Origin: Dactylosporangium siamense
GTDB lineage: Bacteria > Actinomycetota > Actinomycetes > Mycobacteriales > Micromonosporaceae
Direction of reading: 5' to 3'
Assembly: GCF_016862795.1 (NCBI RefSeq)
Contig: NZ_BONQ01000204.1
Location: 1 to 37,827 of the forward strand
DNA length: 37,827 nucleotides
Shown: positions 26,301 to 33,070 of the stretch, in pieces
Layout of the letters: each line of letters starts with the position of its first letter
Position numbering within the stretch: position 1 is the stretch's first letter
Made by a program: the position numbers and the translations under genes
Notes under the pieces: model-generated
Told to the model about the DNA's origin: nothing
The model's database searches: none
Seen by the model: the letters and a program-made list of their open reading frames with translations, nothing else

Positions 26301-26502
26301 TGACCTTGGTGCCGTCCGGGTCGATGCGCAGGATCGAGGTCGCGTTGCCGTCGGACAGCCAGAACTGGGCGTTGGGGTCCGACCCGGCGATCGCCGCGGC
26401 CGCCGGCGCGGCGCTGACCGCGGTGAGCGTCGCGCACGCCGCGATCCCCAGCGTCGCAGTCAACCCGAACCGGCGCGCCAGCAGGCCAGCCATCCCCAAC
26501 AT
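23308..26502 (-). CDS. NHL-repeat / fibronectin-III surface protein with LPxTG sorting signal
   Basis: The 1064-residue protein starts at ATG 26502 after GGAGGG; the open frame 12 codons further upstream overlaps that ribosome site. A signal peptide ends near residue 38 (AAPAAAAIAG). Residues about 40-290 form an NHL-type beta-propeller (repeats such as NPIDLAVDRDGTVYVADNSN). Seven fibronectin type III domains follow to about 890, each with a PPxDDGG..ITGYQYSLDG-like core. A further beta domain (VVVIGTGFAPFSTAVITLYS) precedes LPVTG at 1024-1028, a hydrophobic helix and a basic tail (RPGPRRSTGRAR), the sortase sorting signal. It should be covalently attached to the cell wall as a stalk-and-propeller display protein. 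Its ligand is unknown, and no sortase lies in the window. Confidence 0.88.
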   Translation of the reverse strand: MLGMAGLLARRFGLTATLGIAACATLTAVSAAPAAAAIAGSDPNAQFWLSDGNATSILRIDPDGTKVTLGGGLSNPIDLAVDRDGTVYVADNSNQRIVKITYAGTQTTLGFTGLTSPYGVAVDSNGAVYATNGGTVLKLTTGGVQTTFATGLSDAWGMAVDASGNLFVAESTGGQVSKVTPGGTKTVFATGLGSPTGLTLDHAGRVFVSDGDNSQVVRFDADGTNPTNVTTGTGYSHALAVDALGDIFAGSTTGSTLYKTTSTGTRTSLLTGLSGPYGVGVISVPAAPTSLTLTPGPSRAGVSFVPPDDDGGTTITGYQYSLDGTTWTTLPTSAGTGGTRTATVTGLTDGAAYTLRVRAMNRIAGGPAASSSVTPNPTAPAAPTSLVVTPANGSATVTFQPPTDDGGSPLLDYQWSLDGTSWNTLSTTPATGGARTGTVTGLTNATPYTVRVRATNAIGQSTPVSGAVTPVPTAPGVPVNLVATRGDSQVTVTYQAPADDGGSPVTGYEYSLNGTTWIALPGNNIITGLTNGTAYTVRVRAKNSVGGGIAASQPATPATVPTVPLSVSATGGNGRAVLTFSPPASDGGDPVTGYQYSLNGSSWTAVPGNNTITGLVNGTAYAVQLRAANSVGPGAAASTPVTPQATVPGPVTAYTATAGNTSALLAFQPPADNGGATITGYQYSLDGTTWNPLGTDRTVTGLTNGTPYTVRVRAVNQIGGGAGTTAAVTPAPVPPGPPTALSARPAAQGATLTFRPPADDGGAAITGYQVSTDGGSTWQALTTTPGTAGALTATVTGLTDGQSYEVTVRARNAPGAGTASAPASVTAGTPLPPVDVQTNAGVSSVVVTWSAPPANGVTITGYTVTAAPGPATCTVTATTCVLGGIAGTSYTVTVVAHAGNRTSAPSAASGAAVPTSPPVTTTPPDTSLTLTTDRGAISTTAPGEDVVVIGTGFAPFSTAVITLYSTPTVLGTVTTDASGGFTKSVRVPAGLEPGEHAFVAAGVDPDGATHTMKLAVTVQAAGSLPVTGVPVAGFLIAGIAIVMTGGAMVLLSRPGPRRSTGRAR

Positions 26503-26667
26503 CCGGCAATCCCTCCGCCCGGCAACACGCATCATCACTATGCGTGACCGATTCGTTCCAGTGTGGGGGATTGGTGAAAAGTGCGGCCGCCGAGACGCTG
26601 CTCAACCTGCCGACAGTTCCCGGTCGGTCCTAGCCGGGCATGGAACGGCGTGGAACTCCTGTCCTGC

Positions 26668-26820
26668 ATGAGGTCCTTGTGTAAGGCGGCCGCGGCGCTC
26701 GCCGCCGTTGCTGCCATGGTCATCGGTTCGGTTCCGTCGCCCGTGCAGGGCGACCCGGGTGCGCAGGTCCTGGCGCTGGGTGAAAGTACGCAGGACGATC
26801 CCGATGAGGGAGGCCAGTAG
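26668..26820 (+). CDS. 50-residue secreted peptide, copy 1
   Basis: The frame ATG 26668 to TAG 26820 gives a signal-peptide-like N-terminus (MRSLCKAAAALAAVAAMVIG) and a short polar, acidic mature end (DPGAQVLALG, then ESTQDDPDEGGQ). A second copy of equal length lies at 33283-33435; the two share 97 of the last 100 coding bases and an identical last 16 residues. The region upstream is also conserved (GGAACGGC, G/T, TGGAAC). No ribosome site precedes the ATG; a GTG 18 bases upstream is in frame and could be the start. Function is unknown. Conservation of the mature end suggests a secreted signal or structural peptide. A 9-bp hairpin follows the stop codon by 5 bases. Confidence 0.6.
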   Translation: MRSLCKAAAALAAVAAMVIGSVPSPVQGDPGAQVLALGESTQDDPDEGGQ

Positions 26821-26825
26821 GCAGT

Positions 26826-26851
26826 CCGGCACGGACGTCTACCCGTGCCGG
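26826..26851 (+). terminator. Hairpin terminator after peptide copy 1
   Basis: CCGGCACGG (26826-26834) and CCGTGCCGG (26843-26851) form a perfect 9-bp stem with an 8-base loop, starting 5 bases after the peptide stop codon. Confidence 0.6.
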
Positions 26852-26869
26852 GCCGCTTGGTGAACGGAT

Positions 26870-26915
26870 AGCCGTCTCCGGGTCGACGCCCCGTGTCGGC
26901 GACCCGGAGACGGCT
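26870..26915. terminator. 16-bp perfect hairpin, probable terminator of the ArsR-SRPBCC-VOC operon
   Basis: AGCCGTCTCCGGGTCG (26870-26885) pairs perfectly with CGACCCGGAGACGGCT (26900-26915) around a 14-base loop. It sits 3 bases beyond the VOC stop codon on the minus strand and also faces the plus-strand peptide gene, so it can stop transcription from both sides. Confidence 0.7.
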
Positions 26916-26918
26916 GCC

Positions 26919-27308
26919 TCAGGTGCCGTCTGTTTCGAGGTCGATCTGCGCAAGGTCCCAGGTGGACAAGCAGAACGGATGGCCCGCTGGATCGGAGTAG
27001 ACGAAGCAGTGGTCGGAGTTCGGCTGGAATTCGAAGCGGTGGGCTCCGGCGGCAAGGACCCGCGCGTTGGTGGCTGCCAGATCGTCGACGAAGAAGTCGA
27101 GGTGCATCGGTGTGCCGCCCGCCGGCCACGCCGGCGGGCGGAAGTCGTCGACCTGCTGGAAGGCGATGTGTCCGTTGGGTCCGGTGACGGTGGCCCAGCG
27201 TGAGTTGCCCTTCGCGGCGCCGTGAGTGATCAGCGCGTAGAACCTGGCCAGCGCGATCGCGTCGGGTGCGTTGACCGTGGCGCCGCTGAGTCTGATCGTG
27301 TCGGGCAT
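26919..27308 (-). CDS. VOC-family (glyoxalase-like) protein
   Basis: The 129-residue product has the two beta-alpha-beta-beta-beta halves of the vicinal oxygen chelate fold: an N-terminal half (LSGATVNAPDAIALARFYAL and GHIAFQQVDDFRPP) and a C-terminal half (MHLDFFVDDLAATNARVLAA, then CFVYSDPAGHPFCLST). The Glu of the usual final metal motif is not obvious. It matches the group often annotated as glyoxalase/bleomycin-resistance-like, which binds or modifies small molecules. It is the third gene of an operon: its ATG overlaps the SRPBCC stop codon by one base (TGATG). Confidence 0.85.
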   Translation of the reverse strand: MPDTIRLSGATVNAPDAIALARFYALITHGAAKGNSRWATVTGPNGHIAFQQVDDFRPPAWPAGGTPMHLDFFVDDLAATNARVLAAGAHRFEFQPNSDHCFVYSDPAGHPFCLSTWDLAQIDLETDGT

Positions 27309-27832
27309 CAGGCGATCGTCATCTGTTCATACGTGGGTGTGAGCTCCGTCCACCGTGTGCGCCAGTGCGGCTCCGGTGACTGCTCCGTCCAGGTCTGTGG
27401 TCCGGCGGCAGGCTCGTCCCCGAGTGACCGGCCGAGGTCCTCGAGGTGGGCCTGCCACCCGGCGCCGTAGAAGTGGAGGCGATTCAGGGGAAGGCCGCGT
27501 TCCTCGACGATCAGGCGGGTGCGGGAGCCTTCCTGGCTCAGCCATGCCTCGATCTGGGCCTCGTCGCTGGTGCCCGGCTCCGTGGTGATCAGCAGGTGGT
27601 GTGGTTTCTCGCAGGCGTCGATGCGTCCGGGTCCCGTCCACGTGCTGGTGAAGACGGCGTGGATGGAGCCGCCGACCCGCAGCTCGCCGGAGACTTTGGC
27701 GATCCAGCGGGCGAGCCGTTCCGGGTTTGTGCAGGCGTCCCACAGGTCGTCGATGTCGGTGTCGTAGAGGTCCTCGACGCGCACCGCGCCGAGTGTCGTG
27801 TCGAGTGGACGCATGGTCCCGATGATGTTCAT
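27308..27832 (-). CDS. SRPBCC/AHSA1-domain protein
   Basis: The 174-residue product has the START-like AHSA1 pattern: VRVEDLYDTDIDDLWDACTN, PERLARWIAKVSGELRVGGS, and the terminal helix GAGWQAHLEDLGRSLGD. These form a hydrophobic pocket for small lipophilic ligands. ArsR-AHSA1 gene pairs are very common, with the AHSA1 protein thought to take part in ligand response. The start ATG overlaps the ArsR stop codon (ATGA), and the stop overlaps the VOC start, so all three are translated from one message. Confidence 0.9.
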   Translation of the reverse strand: MNIIGTMRPLDTTLGAVRVEDLYDTDIDDLWDACTNPERLARWIAKVSGELRVGGSIHAVFTSTWTGPGRIDACEKPHHLLITTEPGTSDEAQIEAWLSQEGSRTRLIVEERGLPLNRLHFYGAGWQAHLEDLGRSLGDEPAAGPQTWTEQSPEPHWRTRWTELTPTYEQMTIA

Positions 27833-28146
27833 GTTCGTGCCTTCTTCCCCCGGGTGATCTCCGTGTGCAGGGCGTCGAGCCGGTTGCGCCAGAGGGCGCG
27901 GTACGGCTCCAGCCAGTCGTCCACCTCGGTGAGCGCCTCTGGTCGCAGCGTGTAGATGCGGCGCTGCGCGTCCTGGCGGACGTCGACCAGTCCGGCCTCG
28001 CGCAGCACGCGGAGGTGGCGCGACACCCCTGGCCGGGCGATCGGCAGTGCCTCCGCGAGCTCGCCCGCCGTTGCCGGGTTCCTGCGGAGGATCTCCAGCA
28101 CCGTTCGCCGGCTCGGATCCGCCAGTGCCTGCAATACCGCATCCAT
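27829..28146 (-). CDS. ArsR-family transcriptional regulator
   Basis: The 105-residue winged-helix protein begins at ATG 28146. DPSRRTVLEILRRNPATAGE, then LAEALPIARPGVSRHLRVLR and the wing GLVDVRQDAQRRIYTL give the standard ArsR core. The Cys metal site of the classical arsenic sensors is absent, as in the SRPBCC-linked subgroup. The frame open upstream to 28587 crosses the operator and the transposase remnant and is not part of this gene. Two tandem palindromes directly upstream are the likely autoregulatory operator. Confidence 0.9.
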   Translation of the reverse strand: MDAVLQALADPSRRTVLEILRRNPATAGELAEALPIARPGVSRHLRVLREAGLVDVRQDAQRRIYTLRPEALTEVDDWLEPYRALWRNRLDALHTEITRGKKART

Positions 28147-28159
28147 GATGACCACGAGC

Positions 28160-28191
28160 GTAACCAGATGGGTACGTAACCGCAAGGGTAC
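28160..28191 (-). promoter_or_regulatory. Tandem palindromic operators upstream of arsR
   Basis: GTAACC-N4-GGGTAC occurs twice back to back (28160-28175 and 28176-28191; spacers AGAT and GCAA). Each unit is itself an imperfect inverted repeat. They lie 14 bases before the arsR ATG, and TATATG (minus strand, 28196-28191) at the far edge could be the -10 element. This is the expected place for an ArsR autoregulatory site. Confidence 0.6.
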
Positions 28192-28447
28192 ATATAGGTC
28201 GGCATCAGTTGTAGCTCGCGGATGACCTTGTAGAGGGTCGGGCCGGCGCATCCGCTTTTGGGTCGAGCCGCAGCGTGGTGATGAACGGATGCGCGGCGGT
28301 GACGAGGGTGACGTGACGGTGCCAGCCGGCGGCGGTCCGCCCGCGGTGGTTCGATGCGGGCGCGAACGCGAGATCGGCCGGACACGACCCGGCCAAGACG
28401 ATCGAGGACCGGGCGGGCACCGCGACAGCTGGCGCCCACCCGGGCAT
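28190..28447 (-). mobile_element. Transposase C-terminal remnant (IS701/IS4-like)
   Basis: On the minus strand one frame reads AAGWHRHVTLVTAAHPFITT and then LRLDPKADAPARP, and a second frame continues TLYKVIRELQL. Together these resemble the conserved C-terminal end of IS701/IS4-type transposases (W..RH.TL...AHAFL). A frameshift separates the two parts, the N-terminal two thirds are gone and no terminal repeats are visible. This is a dead fragment, next to the ArsR operator. Confidence 0.45.
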
Positions 28448-28456
28448 CGCGGTGTC

Positions 28457-29080
28457 CTACAGCTTGGCCAGCAGGCCCTGCATCTCGGCGATCTCGGCGG
28501 TCTGGCTGGTGGCGATGTCACCGGCGAGCTTCTTCGCCGCCGGGTCCTGGCCCTGGGCCTGTTCGGTCTTGGCCATCTCCACTGCACCTTGGTGGTGCTT
28601 GATCATCATCCGCAGGAACATCTTGTCGAAGGCGGTGCCGGTGGCCTTGGAGAGCTCCTGCATCTCCTGGTCGGTCATCATGCCCGGCATCTCGGCGCCC
28701 ATGTCGCCGTGGTTCATGCCGCCAGGGCTGGGGACCGGCTCACCCCACGCGGTCAGCCACCCCGACATGGTCGTGATCTCCGGTTCCTGCGCCTTGGCGA
28801 TCTTCCCGGCGAGGGCCTTGACCTCGGGCGTGCTCGCCTTGGCCTGGGCCGCTTTCGCCATATCCAGGGCCTGACGGTGGTGCGGGATCATGTCGGTGGC
28901 GAACTGGACGTCAGTGCCGTTGAATGTGGCGCCGGACTTCGGCGCTGCCGCCGACGTCGGGGTGCTGCCGCCCATGTTGCCGTGGTCCATCCCGCCGTCG
29001 GCGCCGCAGGCGCCGGCGAGCAGGACGAGGCCGAGCGCGCCGGTGGCCGGAGCGGCACGACGCAGATTGATCGTACGCAT
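28457..29080 (-). CDS. DUF305-domain lipoprotein (first copy)
   Basis: The 207-residue product starts at ATG 29080 with AGGAG upstream. A lipobox (GLVLLAGAC) marks it as a lipoprotein, followed by a Met/His-containing linker (MDHGNMGG). Two DUF305 halves each carry a paired-His helix: FATDMIPHHRQALDMAK and FLRMMIKHHQGAVEMAK. DUF305 is a ferritin-like fold with possible metal binding, and its genes often sit with copper exporters, as here. A second His/Met linker (GGMNHGDMGAEMPGMM) joins the halves. It is downstream of the DUF6153 gene on the same strand (123 bp). Confidence 0.88.
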   Translation of the reverse strand: MRTINLRRAAPATGALGLVLLAGACGADGGMDHGNMGGSTPTSAAAPKSGATFNGTDVQFATDMIPHHRQALDMAKAAQAKASTPEVKALAGKIAKAQEPEITTMSGWLTAWGEPVPSPGGMNHGDMGAEMPGMMTDQEMQELSKATGTAFDKMFLRMMIKHHQGAVEMAKTEQAQGQDPAAKKLAGDIATSQTAEIAEMQGLLAKL

Positions 29081-29203
29081 AGCGGAACTCAACTCCTGGG
29101 AATCCGAAAAGGGTGGCGCGGACGCGCCGGAACGTCGCCGCAGCCTGTTACCGCCCGCGAGGTGCGGGGTGCGGTCTGCGGCGTCTGGGTGCCTGGAGTC
29201 GGC

Positions 29204-29623
29204 CTACGTCCGGGAGATCGAGAGCATGGTCAGCGATGGCGGGCCGCAGCCGCTGCCGGCGGCCGCGTCGACGGCGGTCGTGGCCGGCCAGGCTCGGGTG
29301 GCCGGGCGGGGTGCTGTCAGCGGCGATGGGGTCAAGGCGGGAATGTGCATGCCTTCGGCGGCCGGCGGGGTTGACTGACACATCGACGCGGCGTGGCCGC
29401 TGCCGTGAGGGGCGTCGCGACACGGCGTGCCGTGCTCGCCGGCAACGCAATGCGGCGCAGCTGCCATCGCCATACGGGTGTGGCCGCCGGCGTACCCGCC
29501 CGCCGGGAGGGGAGCCATCGCCAGGGTGTGCATCCAGGCGACGCCGAGGACGAGTAGGACCGCCACGAACGCTCCGGCGCGGCACGCCGCGCCCGCCGTG
29601 CGTTTATGGCCGCCTCCCGGCAC
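29204..29623 (-). CDS. DUF6153-family membrane/secreted protein
   Basis: The 139-residue product has one N-terminal hydrophobic helix (AFVAVLLVLGVAWMHTLAMA) followed by a His/Met/Cys-containing outer part (HTRMAMAAAPHCVAGEH, HGSGHAASMCQ) and the family-typical end PPSLTMLSISRT. Actinobacterial DUF6153 proteins share this layout and are found near copper genes. GTG 29623 is chosen as start because AGGAGG lies 8 bases before it; the GTG at 29632 overlaps that site. The gene is divergent from the copper ATPase, with the CsoR-type palindrome between them. A role in copper handling is inferred. Confidence 0.75.
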   Translation of the reverse strand: MPGGGHKRTAGAACRAGAFVAVLLVLGVAWMHTLAMAPLPAGGYAGGHTRMAMAAAPHCVAGEHGTPCRDAPHGSGHAASMCQSTPPAAEGMHIPALTPSPLTAPRPATRAWPATTAVDAAAGSGCGPPSLTMLSISRT

Positions 29624-29674
29624 CCGACTCACCTCCTACGCAGCATCGTAGCGGTCACATCCGGGGCCCAGCCC

Positions 29675-29703
29675 TTGGCGTCAATACCCCCCGGGGGTAT
29701 GTT
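29675..29703 (+). promoter_or_regulatory. Copper ATPase promoter with CsoR-type operator
   Basis: ATACCCCCCGGGGGTAT (29684-29700) is a near-perfect palindrome of the GC-rich type bound by CsoR copper repressors. It fills the 17-base spacer between TTGGCG (-35, 29675-29680) and TATGTT (-10, 29698-29703), so a bound repressor would block polymerase. Cu(I) should release it. No csoR gene is present in the window. Confidence 0.75.
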
Positions 29704-29726
29704 GAGAAGGGCGAAAGGAGATGGCC

Positions 29727-31937
29727 ATGTCAGAACAACACCACGGGACAGCGGCGGCCCATCACAACGGCCACAGCCAAGCTGACCACTCCGAGCATCA
29801 CGGCCAGCACGCACCGGCCCGTGGCCACCCGGGTGGTGGTCACACCGATCTCACCCGGCCGCATCCAGCCGGCGGCCACCCAAGACATGGCAGCGCACAC
29901 AGCAACGGACACGGTGGCGGGCATGACAAGCACGCCGGGCACGACCCAGAGGTGTTCCGGCGCAAGTTCTGGTTGACCCTCGCCCTGACCGTGCCGATCG
30001 TGGCGACCAGCCACATGGTGATGGGTTGGCTGGGCTATCAGCTGGACTTCCCCGGCATGGATCTGGTCGGCCCGGTGCTGGGCACCGTCGTGTTCACCTA
30101 CGGCGGCTGGCCGTTCCTCGCCGGCGCTGTCAGCGAACTGCGCGACCGTGCGCCTGGAATGATGCTGCTCATCTCCATGGCGATCACCGTGGCGTACATC
30201 GCCTCCCTGGCGACCAGCCTCGGCTGGTTCGACCTGGAGTTCTGGTGGGAGCTGGCCGCGCTGGTCACGATCATGCTGCTGGGCCATTGGCAGGAGATGA
30301 AGGCGATCGGGCAGGCCAGCGGCGCGCTCGCCGCCCTCGCCGCGCTACTGCCGGACGAGGCGGAACGCCTCGACGCGGCCGGCCAGGCGCTACCGGTGCA
30401 CCTCGCTGAGCTGCGGGTCGGCGATGTAGTGCTGGTGCGATCCGGTGGCCGGGTCCCCGCCGACGGACGGATCGTGCAGGGCAGCGCCGAACTCGACGAG
30501 TCGATGGTGACCGGCGAGTCCCGGCCGGTCGCCCGGACGGTCGGGGATCGGGTCGTGGCCGGCACCGTTGCCACCGACTCCGCGTTGCGGGTGCAGGTCG
30601 ACGCGGTCGGCGACGACACCGCCCTGGCCGGTATCCAGCGCCTGGTCGGGCAGGCGCAGCAGTCCCGCGGCCGGGCCCAGGTCCTCGCCGACCGGTTCGC
30701 TGCCTGGCTGTTCTACATCGCCGCCGGCGCCGGCCTGATCACCTTCGCCACCTGGTGGGCGCTCGGTGACCTGGACGAGTCCGTCGTGCGGACCGTCACG
30801 GTGCTGGTCATCGCCTGCCCGCACGCCCTCGGCCTGGCCATCCCGCTGGTGATCTCCCTGTCCACCGCGGTCGCGGCAAGCGCCGGGATTCTGGTGAAGG
30901 ACCGCCTCGCCCTGGAGCGGATGCGCACCGTCGACGCGGTGCTGTTCGACAAGACCGGCACCCTGACCAAAGGTGCGCACACCGTCACTGGTGTCGCTGC
31001 CGCCGACGGGCGCACGGAAGTGCAGATTCTGCAGCTCACGGCGGCAGTGGAAGCCGACAGTGAGCACCCTCTTGCCCGCGCCATCGTTGCAGCAGCTCAC
31101 CGCGACGGCACAACCGGTATCCACGCCGAGGGGTTCCAGTCGCTCACCGGCCGCGGGGTCCAGGCCACCGTCGACGGGATCAACTACGCCGTGGGTGGCC
31201 CCGCGCTGCTGCGGGAGCTGCACGTGACGGTGCCCGACGACGTCGCCGCCGCCGCCGCGGCGTGGAGCGGGCGCGGCGCCGCCGTGCTGCACCTGGTCCG
31301 TCTCGACCCGGACAGTGCCGATGACCGAGCAAGGAGCATCGGCGCACTGGCCCTCGAGGACGAGGTGCGGCCCGAAGCCCGCGAGGCGATCACCCAGCTC
31401 CGCAAGGAGGGCATCACCAAGATCGTCATGATCACCGGGGACGCCCGGCAGGTTGCCGACGCGGTCGCCGCCGACCTCGGCCTGCGCCCCGGTGTCGACG
31501 AGGTGTTTGCCGAGGTGCTGCCCGCGGACAAGGACCGCACCGTGGCCGCGCTGCAGGAGCGAGGGCTGCGGGTGGCGATGGTCGGCGACGGAGTCAACGA
31601 CGCCCCCGCGCTGGCCCGCGCCGACGTCGGGATCGCCATCGGTGCGGGCACCGACGTGGCGATCGAGTCCGCCGGGGTGGTCCTGGCATCCTCGGACCCG
31701 CGTGGGGTCACCGGCGTGATCCGGCTCTCGCAGGCCAGCTACCGCAAGATGGTCCAGAACCTGGCCTGGGCGGCCGGGTACAACGTTGTCGCCATTCCGC
31801 TCGCGGCGGGGGTCCTGGCCTGGGCCGGAGTCACGCTCAGCCCGGCCGTCGGCGCCGTCCTGATGTCGGTCTCGACGATCGTGGTCGCGCTCAACGCCCA
31901 ACTCCTGCGCCGGGTGCGGCTGGCGCCCGCGCCGTGA
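29727..31937 (+). CDS. copB: P1B-3-type (CopB-like) copper-translocating ATPase
   Basis: The 736-residue protein starts at ATG 29727, six bases after AGGAG; the ATG at 29721 directly touches that site. The first 70 residues are very His-rich with no CxxC domain, as in CopB-type pumps. Key motifs are the transport-site CPH (Cys364, in IACPHALGL), DKTGTLT (Asp408), HPLA, and GDGVNDAP (from Gly620), with the P1B-3 helix signatures NLAWAAGYN and GAVLMSVSTI. All catalytic motifs are intact. P1B-3 pumps export Cu(II), Cu(I) or Ag(I) across the cytoplasmic membrane. Control by a CsoR-type operator, and DUF305 lipoproteins on both sides, fit copper detoxification. Confidence 0.93.
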   Translation: MSEQHHGTAAAHHNGHSQADHSEHHGQHAPARGHPGGGHTDLTRPHPAGGHPRHGSAHSNGHGGGHDKHAGHDPEVFRRKFWLTLALTVPIVATSHMVMGWLGYQLDFPGMDLVGPVLGTVVFTYGGWPFLAGAVSELRDRAPGMMLLISMAITVAYIASLATSLGWFDLEFWWELAALVTIMLLGHWQEMKAIGQASGALAALAALLPDEAERLDAAGQALPVHLAELRVGDVVLVRSGGRVPADGRIVQGSAELDESMVTGESRPVARTVGDRVVAGTVATDSALRVQVDAVGDDTALAGIQRLVGQAQQSRGRAQVLADRFAAWLFYIAAGAGLITFATWWALGDLDESVVRTVTVLVIACPHALGLAIPLVISLSTAVAASAGILVKDRLALERMRTVDAVLFDKTGTLTKGAHTVTGVAAADGRTEVQILQLTAAVEADSEHPLARAIVAAAHRDGTTGIHAEGFQSLTGRGVQATVDGINYAVGGPALLRELHVTVPDDVAAAAAAWSGRGAAVLHLVRLDPDSADDRARSIGALALEDEVRPEAREAITQLRKEGITKIVMITGDARQVADAVAADLGLRPGVDEVFAEVLPADKDRTVAALQERGLRVAMVGDGVNDAPALARADVGIAIGAGTDVAIESAGVVLASSDPRGVTGVIRLSQASYRKMVQNLAWAAGYNVVAIPLAAGVLAWAGVTLSPAVGAVLMSVSTIVVALNAQLLRRVRLAPAP

Positions 31938-32386
31938 ACCACCGTGCGGGCCGCCTCGATGGGCGGGACGCCGCGCTGTCCCGCCCATCACAGGATGCTC
32001 TCGCACCGCTCGTCGCCATCGGCGCGCAACGCCGTTCGATCCGGGCTGGTCCATCTCCGCAGTGGCGTCCGGTGTGGTCGCCGTCGGCGTGCCGCCTGCC
32101 GCCGCGCCGCTGGCGTGGTCTGCGTACTCGCGGACGACTGGCGAACTGGATAAGGACCGGGTGAGTTTCTGGTTGGTGGTGTTGTGCCCGTATAGCGCCA
32201 CCCCGTTCGGGAAGCATGCCGTGGATGCCCGGGGTGTGAGGTGGCGCCGAATTCGGCCGTGGCCGGATTGCAGCTCCGAGGTCACGCCGGCCGGGCGATG
32301 ACGCCCGCGTTCGGTATGACCGTGTCACAGGGGTAGTCGCTCAGGGCGATGCAGCTCGCCACACCGAGTCGAGAGAGTTGAGCGCC
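31938..32386. other. Intergenic region after the copper ATPase
   Basis: Apart from the terminator at 31958-31989 I see no gene in this 449-bp stretch. Frames on both strands read as low-complexity Arg/Pro/Ala shadow. The promoter of the second DUF305 gene should lie near its end; GAGAGAG at 32371-32377 may serve as its ribosome site. Confidence 0.4.
31958..31989 (+). terminator. 12-bp hairpin terminator of the copper ATPase gene
   Basis: GATGGGCGGGAC (31958-31969) and GTCCCGCCCATC (31978-31989) form a perfect 12-bp stem with an 8-base loop, 20 bases after the stop codon. Confidence 0.75.
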
Positions 32387-33070
32387 ATGAGGTACTCCAC
32401 CCGAGGCGGCGCCATGCTGGTGGGCGCCGTCCTGACTGTCACCGTCACGCTCGCTGCTTGCAGTGACACCGCAAGCGGCGGCGGTAGTCCGACGGCACCG
32501 AACAACGGCAGCGTCAGCGTCAACCCGACCTTTAATAACGTCGACGCGATGTTCGCCCAGATGATGATCCCGCATCACGAGCAAGCCGTGGAGATGGCCT
32601 CCCTCGCCGAGATGAAGGCGGCCGATCCGGACGTCAAACAGCTCGCCGACAAGATCATTGCCGGGCAGAAGGCGGAGATCGCAACGATGAAGGGCTGGTT
32701 GGTCGCCTGGGGACAGCCGACCACGATGCCGAGCTGTCCCGGAATGCATTGCATGCCGAGCATGATGCCGAATGGAAAATCGCCGAATGGCATGATGCCG
32801 AGCGGGATGATGCCCAGCGGGATGCCGACGATGCCGGGCCCGATGTCCGGCGCAGACATGGCGAAGCTGCAGGCGGCGACCGGCACCGACTTCGACAAGC
32901 TGTTTCTCCAGATGATGGTCGTTCACCACCAGGGAGCGATCACGATGGCTCAGGCGGAGCTGGCCCATGGGACCAACCCGGACGCCAAGGCTCTCGCTAG
33001 CCGCATCGTGAAGACGCAGCAAGCCGAGATCGTGGCGATGCAGCAGATGGCCGGCCAACTGCATTCCTGA
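32387..33070 (+). CDS. DUF305-domain lipoprotein with Met-rich linker (second copy)
   Basis: The 227-residue product begins at ATG 32387. The lipobox LTVTVTLAAC marks a lipoprotein. The two DUF305 halves carry MFAQMMIPHHEQAVEMA and FLQMMVVHHQGAITMAQAE. Between them lies an unusual stretch with CPGMHCMPSMMPNG followed by near-repeats MMPSGMMPSGMPTMPG, which resembles Met-rich Cu(I)-binding segments. The protein is a diverged paralogue of the DUF305 protein on the other side of the ATPase gene. An extracytoplasmic copper-binding or delivery role is inferred. Confidence 0.88.
   Translation: MRYSTRGGAMLVGAVLTVTVTLAACSDTASGGGSPTAPNNGSVSVNPTFNNVDAMFAQMMIPHHEQAVEMASLAEMKAADPDVKQLADKIIAGQKAEIATMKGWLVAWGQPTTMPSCPGMHCMPSMMPNGKSPNGMMPSGMMPSGMPTMPGPMSGADMAKLQAATGTDFDKLFLQMMVVHHQGAITMAQAELAHGTNPDAKALASRIVKTQQAEIVAMQQMAGQLHS

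Noticed and set aside
26668-26820. Peptide as a graspetide or other modified-peptide precursor
   Set aside because: The Ser/Thr and Asp/Glu-rich end is suggestive, but a Sec-like signal peptide is present and no ATP-grasp or other modifying enzyme lies nearby.
30390-32285. Long minus-strand frame opposite the copper ATPase
   Set aside because: It mirrors the P-type ATPase codons, has low-complexity composition and no ribosome site.
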